The position numbers and the translations under genes are program-made. Below the pieces are notes generated by a model. It worked only from the letters and a program-made list of their open reading frames with translations. It was not told the DNA's origin and did not search any database. Shown one piece after another: positions 59,697 through 64,000 of a stretch of 64,000 bases of DNA. Source of the DNA: Amoeboaphelidium protococcarum (Eukaryota; Aphelidiomycota; Aphelidea). The DNA lies in the NCBI GenBank assembly GCA_023515745.1, contig JALECJ010000004.1, positions 620,001-684,000 of the forward strand. Reading direction: 5' to 3'. The stretch's first letter is position 1; each line of letters opens with the position of its first letter.

Positions 59697-62297
59697 TCAA
59701 GGAAGAGCACAAGGCTTAATCTTCCAGATCTGCTCAGCGTACTCCTGAATGGATCTGTCAGAAGAGAACTTGCCCATGCCGGCTGAACACAGAATCGACA
59801 TTCTGGCCCACTTCTTCTTATCCTGGAATGCCTTGTCAACACGCTCCTGAGCATCCAAGTAGGACGCAAAGTCAACAGACAGCAGGTAGTGATCTCCGCC
59901 AACAGTCAGAGTGTCCAACAGAGGCTACAAAACTTTGGCATTACCGAATGCTCCCTTCTACAGCTGGGATAACACTGCAGCCAGGTCCTTGTTCATCGGA
60001 GTCTTTCTATAACGCTACTAATGTCTAGCCTCATCAACTTGGTCAGCCTTCAATCCAAAATTGAAAATGTTCTCAGACCCAATTTCCTCCGCAATCTCCA
60101 CATTGGCTCCATCATGAGTTCCCAAAATCAAACCACCATTCAGCACAAACTTCATGTTTGAGGTACCACTAGCCTCAGTGCCAGCAGTGGAGATGTGCTG
60201 AGAGATATCACTAGCAGGGATGATAACTTCAGCCAAGGACACATTATAATCCTACAAAAACACCACTTTCAGCCACTTGCTCGTCTACGGATCATTGTTC
60301 ACAACATCACCCACACTATTGATCAACTTGATAACCAACTTTGCAATGTAATAGCCAGGTGCAGCCTTACCAGCAAAGATAACAACACGAGGAACAGCAG
60401 TCTTTCTCTGCTCTTCAGTCATTGCTTTCAGTTGATAATAACGATGGATTACACTCAGGATGTTCATAAACTGTCTCTTGTACTCGTGAATACGCTTCAC
60501 CTGGATATCAAACATCACATTCGGATCAACATCGATTTCATTATTATCCTTGATGTAGTTGGCCAGACGGATCTTATTCTCTAACTTGACCTGCATCCAC
60601 TTCTACTAAAACTGCTGATCATCTGCAAACTTCTTCAGATTCTTCAACAAGCTCAAATTCTTCAGCCAGTCCTGATTACCCAAAGTCTTTGTAATCAAAT
60701 CACTCAAATCAGGATTAGACTGGTGCAGCCATCTTCTAGGCGTGATACCATTGGTCTTGTTCTAGAACTTTTCATCGCCATAAAACTTTACAAAATCCTA
60801 AAAAATGGTCTACTTGATCAGGCTGGAATGGATACTTGCCACACCGTTAATAGTGTGAGAACCAACAATAGCCAGATGGGCCATGCGCACAAACTGCGGC
60901 ATTCCCTCTTCAATAATAGACATTCTTGCCAGACGATCACGATCATTCGGGAACTTCTTCTCCACATTCTGCAAAAAGAAGAGATTGATATCGAAAATAA
61001 TCTGCATATGACGAGGTAACAGCTCTTGCAACATTGGTACCGACCACTTTTCCATAGCCTCGGGCAACACAGTGTGATTAGTGAAGGAGAACACTTTAGT
61101 CACAATACTCCAAGCAGCATCCCATTCCAAGCCTTCTTCATCGACCAAAATACGCTACAACTCAGCAATGCCCAACGTTGGATGAGTGTCGTTCAATTGA
61201 ATAGCAACATGATCCGGGAAATTCTTCCAATCCTAATTCTTCTTCTTGAAGCGACGGATAATATCTCTCAGGGTGGCAGAGCAGAAGAAGTATTGCTACT
61301 TTAAACGCAACTCCTTACCAGCCATGGTGTGGTCATTAGGATACAAGACAGACGTGATGTTCTCAGCCCTGATGTTCTCCTCTACGGACTTTTGATAGTT
61401 TCCTTCATTAAAAGAAGCCAGATCAAACTTCTTCTTTGGTACAGAGCGCCATAAACGAATGTTGATCGTATTCTTGGTCTTCCATCCAGGAATAGGCACA
61501 TCATACGCAACAGCCTGCACAACTTCGCCTCCTTCCCATCTACACTTGGCTTTACCATTAGCATCAACTTCACGCTGGACGGTACCATTGAAGCGCACAT
61601 CATATGTAACATCCAAACGAGGCAGCTCCCAAGGATTATCGTAAGTCAGCCAGTAATCAGGAAACTCCACCTGGAAACCGTCAATGATACGCTGCTAAAA
61701 GATACCATAATTGTAACGCAAACCGTAACCCCAAGCAGGATAATTCTGGGAGGCTAACGAGTCCATAAAGCACGCAGCCAAACGCCCAAGCCCACCATTA
61801 CCCAGAGCAGCGTCCACCTCTTCTTCAATCACATTCTCCAAGTCAAAACCCAACTGACGCATAGCATCCTTGTATGTGCCCTTCAACTCCATATTCAAGA
61901 TGGCATTGTCCAGTGAGCGACCAATCAGAAACTCCAAAGACATATAGTACACTCTCTTCATATTCTGAGCAGTATGGTAGTTTTGCGTCTCGTTCCAACG
62001 ACTTATCAACTAGTCTCTGACAGAGTGAGCAACAGACTGGTAAGCAGCAAGTCCGTCCAAATTGTAAGGAGTCCTGGCCAGGGTAGTCAGAGCATGTTTG
62101 ACCACAGACTTTTCCACAGAGTTGACATTGATATCATCCTGCTTCATCAGCTCATTCCAGTGCTACCACTGCTCCTTGGTAAGCTCAACCTAGTTATGCT
62201 TCTAACCACGAGCACCAGTATTGTTTCTCTTGTGATGCTTCAAGTCACCTGACGTTGGCACCTAATCCATCACTGTAGCAGGTTGTGATGCTGGCAT
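59697..62297 (-). CDS. Glycogen phosphorylase
   Basis: Single frame of 866 residues. It releases glucose-1-phosphate from glycogen using pyridoxal phosphate. Landmarks: [76 protein letters not shown] and the PLP lysine in [10 protein letters not shown]. The N-terminal 60 residues are unlike the animal regulatory segment and contain no clear Ser14 site, so control by phosphorylation may differ, as in fungal enzymes. Confidence 0.97.
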
Positions 62298-62930
62298 AAT
62301 TCAAAATACTTGAGACTATTTATGTTTAAAGATTCAGGTGGTGACAGATGGTGAAGAATACAACTCTTTAGTAAAAATCCCCTTTCAGAGCTTAAACTGA
62401 ATTGAATGTTTATGATGAATGAATGAAAGACGAGACTGAAGTGAATGGGAAAAGTAAAACACGCCCGGCAGCCGGTCGAACGTTTCAAAACGAAACGCGT
62501 CAAAGGAGTAACTCAATGTTATTTTCATGGTATAGTGACAGCAACGATAGAATTACTCAAGCTTGCTGCATTTTTTTGTTATCATCAACAACCAGCGAAT
62601 CTGATTAAAAGTTGCTAGACTGATCATTGACCGTATGGTAGATGAATAACACTTTTTTAATGTGCATGTTGTAGGAATCTGAACAATACTGTAGAACTCC
62701 TTATTTTTCAAAATTTAAGGCGCAACTCTCACCTCTCGATTATCGCAGAAGTCGATCAAGTTTTGGCTATGTACAGACACCCCGCCTCTAACACTGAGGC
62801 GAAACACTTCACAAGGTGTGAGGCATTGACAAAAAGCGATAAAACAAGATTTGGCTAGTCAAGTAACAATGAAGTTAGAGAAGCTTATTATTATATGCTG
62901 ATCACTGATAGTGAAACAGATCCTTAAAAA
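62298..62930. promoter_or_regulatory. Upstream region of glycogen phosphorylase with GAAACGCGT
   Basis: GAAACGCGT at 62492-62500, about 195 bases upstream of the start codon. A + strand frame of about 65 codons (from 62423) overlaps the motif and ends in TGA; I regard it as chance. The part from 62650 to 62930 shows no gene. Confidence 0.45.
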
Positions 62931-63665
62931 TCAAATCGATTCTTTCTCATTGAGTTTAAATATCAAGTTTAACAGCACTACAGTATTTACTAAGAAAATC
63001 CGACGTGAATGGAACTCCTAATAACGTTATGCCCAGAGCTTCAACATATCTAACCCGATGATGATACGGTACATTGTGCGCATCTTTCTTAATTCTCTTT
63101 CAAGACTTTCAATGTATTCCTCCTGGTTCTTCACCAACTACTGCAAATGTTCGTAGTCTTCCTCAACTTCAATCTTCTTTACCGGTGGCCCGTTACGATC
63201 AACCTGACCAGGAAGAGGTTGACGGCTCTAAGAGAAGACATCTACCAAAGAACGTTTAATTGAAGTTGGCGGCAGGGTAGGTTGATTGGATGATTGTGGA
63301 ATACTACCGACTTGTGTCGGGGTGGAGAAGCCTTGTTACACTGGAATTGGAGTAGAATGGGAGCATTGCACTTGATTGACATAAGATGATGGTGGAATAG
63401 CAATGTAATGCTTTGCAATAAACTAGCTTCGTTTAATGCAATAGTCCTCAATTAATTATTGATTTCTTTCAGGACTGCGGGAATCCAATACAAAATGGCT
63501 CCCGCTTATTCCAGTAAATATCCAGCCACCCATCTATTTAAAAGGATGCCCTTCTCTCACCATCTTTTAAAAGACACTTCTAGCCTTATCTTTCAACTAC
63601 TAGGAGGAGAACTTGCTCAAGAAGGGAAATTGTTAATCCTTTAAGATCTAGTTTAATTTCTTCAT
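62931..63665 (-). CDS. Coiled-coil protein, partial model at window edge
   Basis: An open frame of 244 codons from an ATG at 63663-63665 to a TGA at 62931-62933. A basic N-terminal part (MKKLNQILKDQQFPFLSK) is followed by a Ser/Pro/Gln-rich middle and a coiled coil (YEHLQQLVKNQEEYIESLER) that passes into a hydrophobic tail. Upstream the same frame continues with natural-looking sequence (WNGTNLLEHGLCLYYNKN) to a TGA near 63810. Another - frame with a natural sequence covers 63690-63975, so more exons probably lie upstream, beyond the window. The coiled coil plus short globular end recalls kinetochore proteins of the RWD type, but this is only a guess. Confidence 0.4.
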
Positions 63666-64000
63666 ATAGCGATTATTTAGGGAAGTTGGAAGAGTTAAAA
63701 GTCGGTAAGCATACTTGTCATTCTTATTGTAGTAGAGACACAAGCCATGTTCCAATAGATTAGTTCCATTCCATTTGACTTTTCCAAATAAATCGAGAAT
63801 TCATCTTGTGCCTAAATAAACTAAATCTCTACGTAAGGAATATCAAACCATGCGATTTACTCTTCGGACAAGACACAAAGCAGTTCAATAACCTTCAATA
63901 GCTTGATAACATCAAAGTTATCATAACAAAAATCAATCAGCTTCCAACGTAATGCTTCTTTTAAATGAAAAAACATTTAATGACTTTCCCGCCCAAAAAC

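Noticed and set aside
62423-62620. A 65-codon frame upstream of glycogen phosphorylase
   Set aside because: Overlaps the promoter element, has no recognisable content and is of chance length for this code.

Overview
This is nuclear DNA of a microbial eukaryote with a reassigned genetic code. About thirty reading frames can be recognised by family, and all of them run through in-frame TAA and TAG codons at positions where the family has glutamine. Every one ends at TGA. So UAA and UAG read as Gln and UGA is the only stop, and any annotation made with the standard code breaks almost every gene. Introns are short (53-86 nt, one of 155 nt), begin with GTA and nearly always end in TGTAG. Genes are dense and on both strands. 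Mitochondrial respiration is present (malate dehydrogenase, Qcr9, Mn superoxide dismutase, branched-chain ketoacid dehydrogenase E1-beta, mitoribosomal uS17). A G-protein alpha subunit, a WW-MyTH4-RhoGAP protein, a proteinase K-like subtilase, a Ulp2-like protease and a Crinkler-like REase-kinase gene point, as inference, to an early-branching relative of Fungi (aphelid- or chytrid-like) rather than a ciliate macronucleus. I could not test this.

Layout: 0.2-3.6 kb P4-ATPase flippase (-). 4.2-7.7 kb is accessory DNA: a PD-(D/E)XK nuclease-kinase fusion and a decayed Fanzor (TnpB-like) gene carrying a 77-bp tandem duplication. 8-12.4 kb: mitochondrial malate dehydrogenase (+) and a large receptor-like kinase with a Thr-repeat stalk (-). 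13.1-16 kb: a 3'-truncated exocyst Sec10 gene, Qcr9, and six to seven copies of a 177-bp satellite with an internal palindrome. 16.5-24.5 kb: a PRELI-PX-PH-DUF547 protein, TMEM222/RTE1, a glutaminyl cyclase, Rrp7 and CCT6. 24.7-26.9 kb: a mobile-element fragment with 180-bp direct repeats. 27.3-36.7 kb: BAP31, uS17m, cyclophilin H, a two-TM GTPase, an RTEL1-type helicase, a second glutaminyl cyclase and an acyltransferase. 37-52.4 kb: Mn-SOD (5 exons), an unknown secreted protein, the RhoGAP protein, an SLP1/SUCO-like SUN protein, a subtilisin, LDAH, Ulp2 and a p24 protein. 52.9-62.3 kb: a small orphan, glycyl-tRNA synthetase, BCKDH E1-beta, eIF6, G-alpha and glycogen phosphorylase. 62.9-64 kb: a coiled-coil gene cut by the window edge.

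Neighbouring housekeeping genes are unrelated in function. What many share is the promoter: intergenic regions repeatedly carry a GAAACGCG/CGCGTTTC element, an MCB/E2F-like core. The most interesting loci are the REase-kinase fusion, the Fanzor relic, the single-pass receptor kinase, the PRELI-PX-PH-DUF547 fusion, the hairpin satellite next to a truncated Sec10, and an RTEL1 whose Walker A and DEAH residues are altered.
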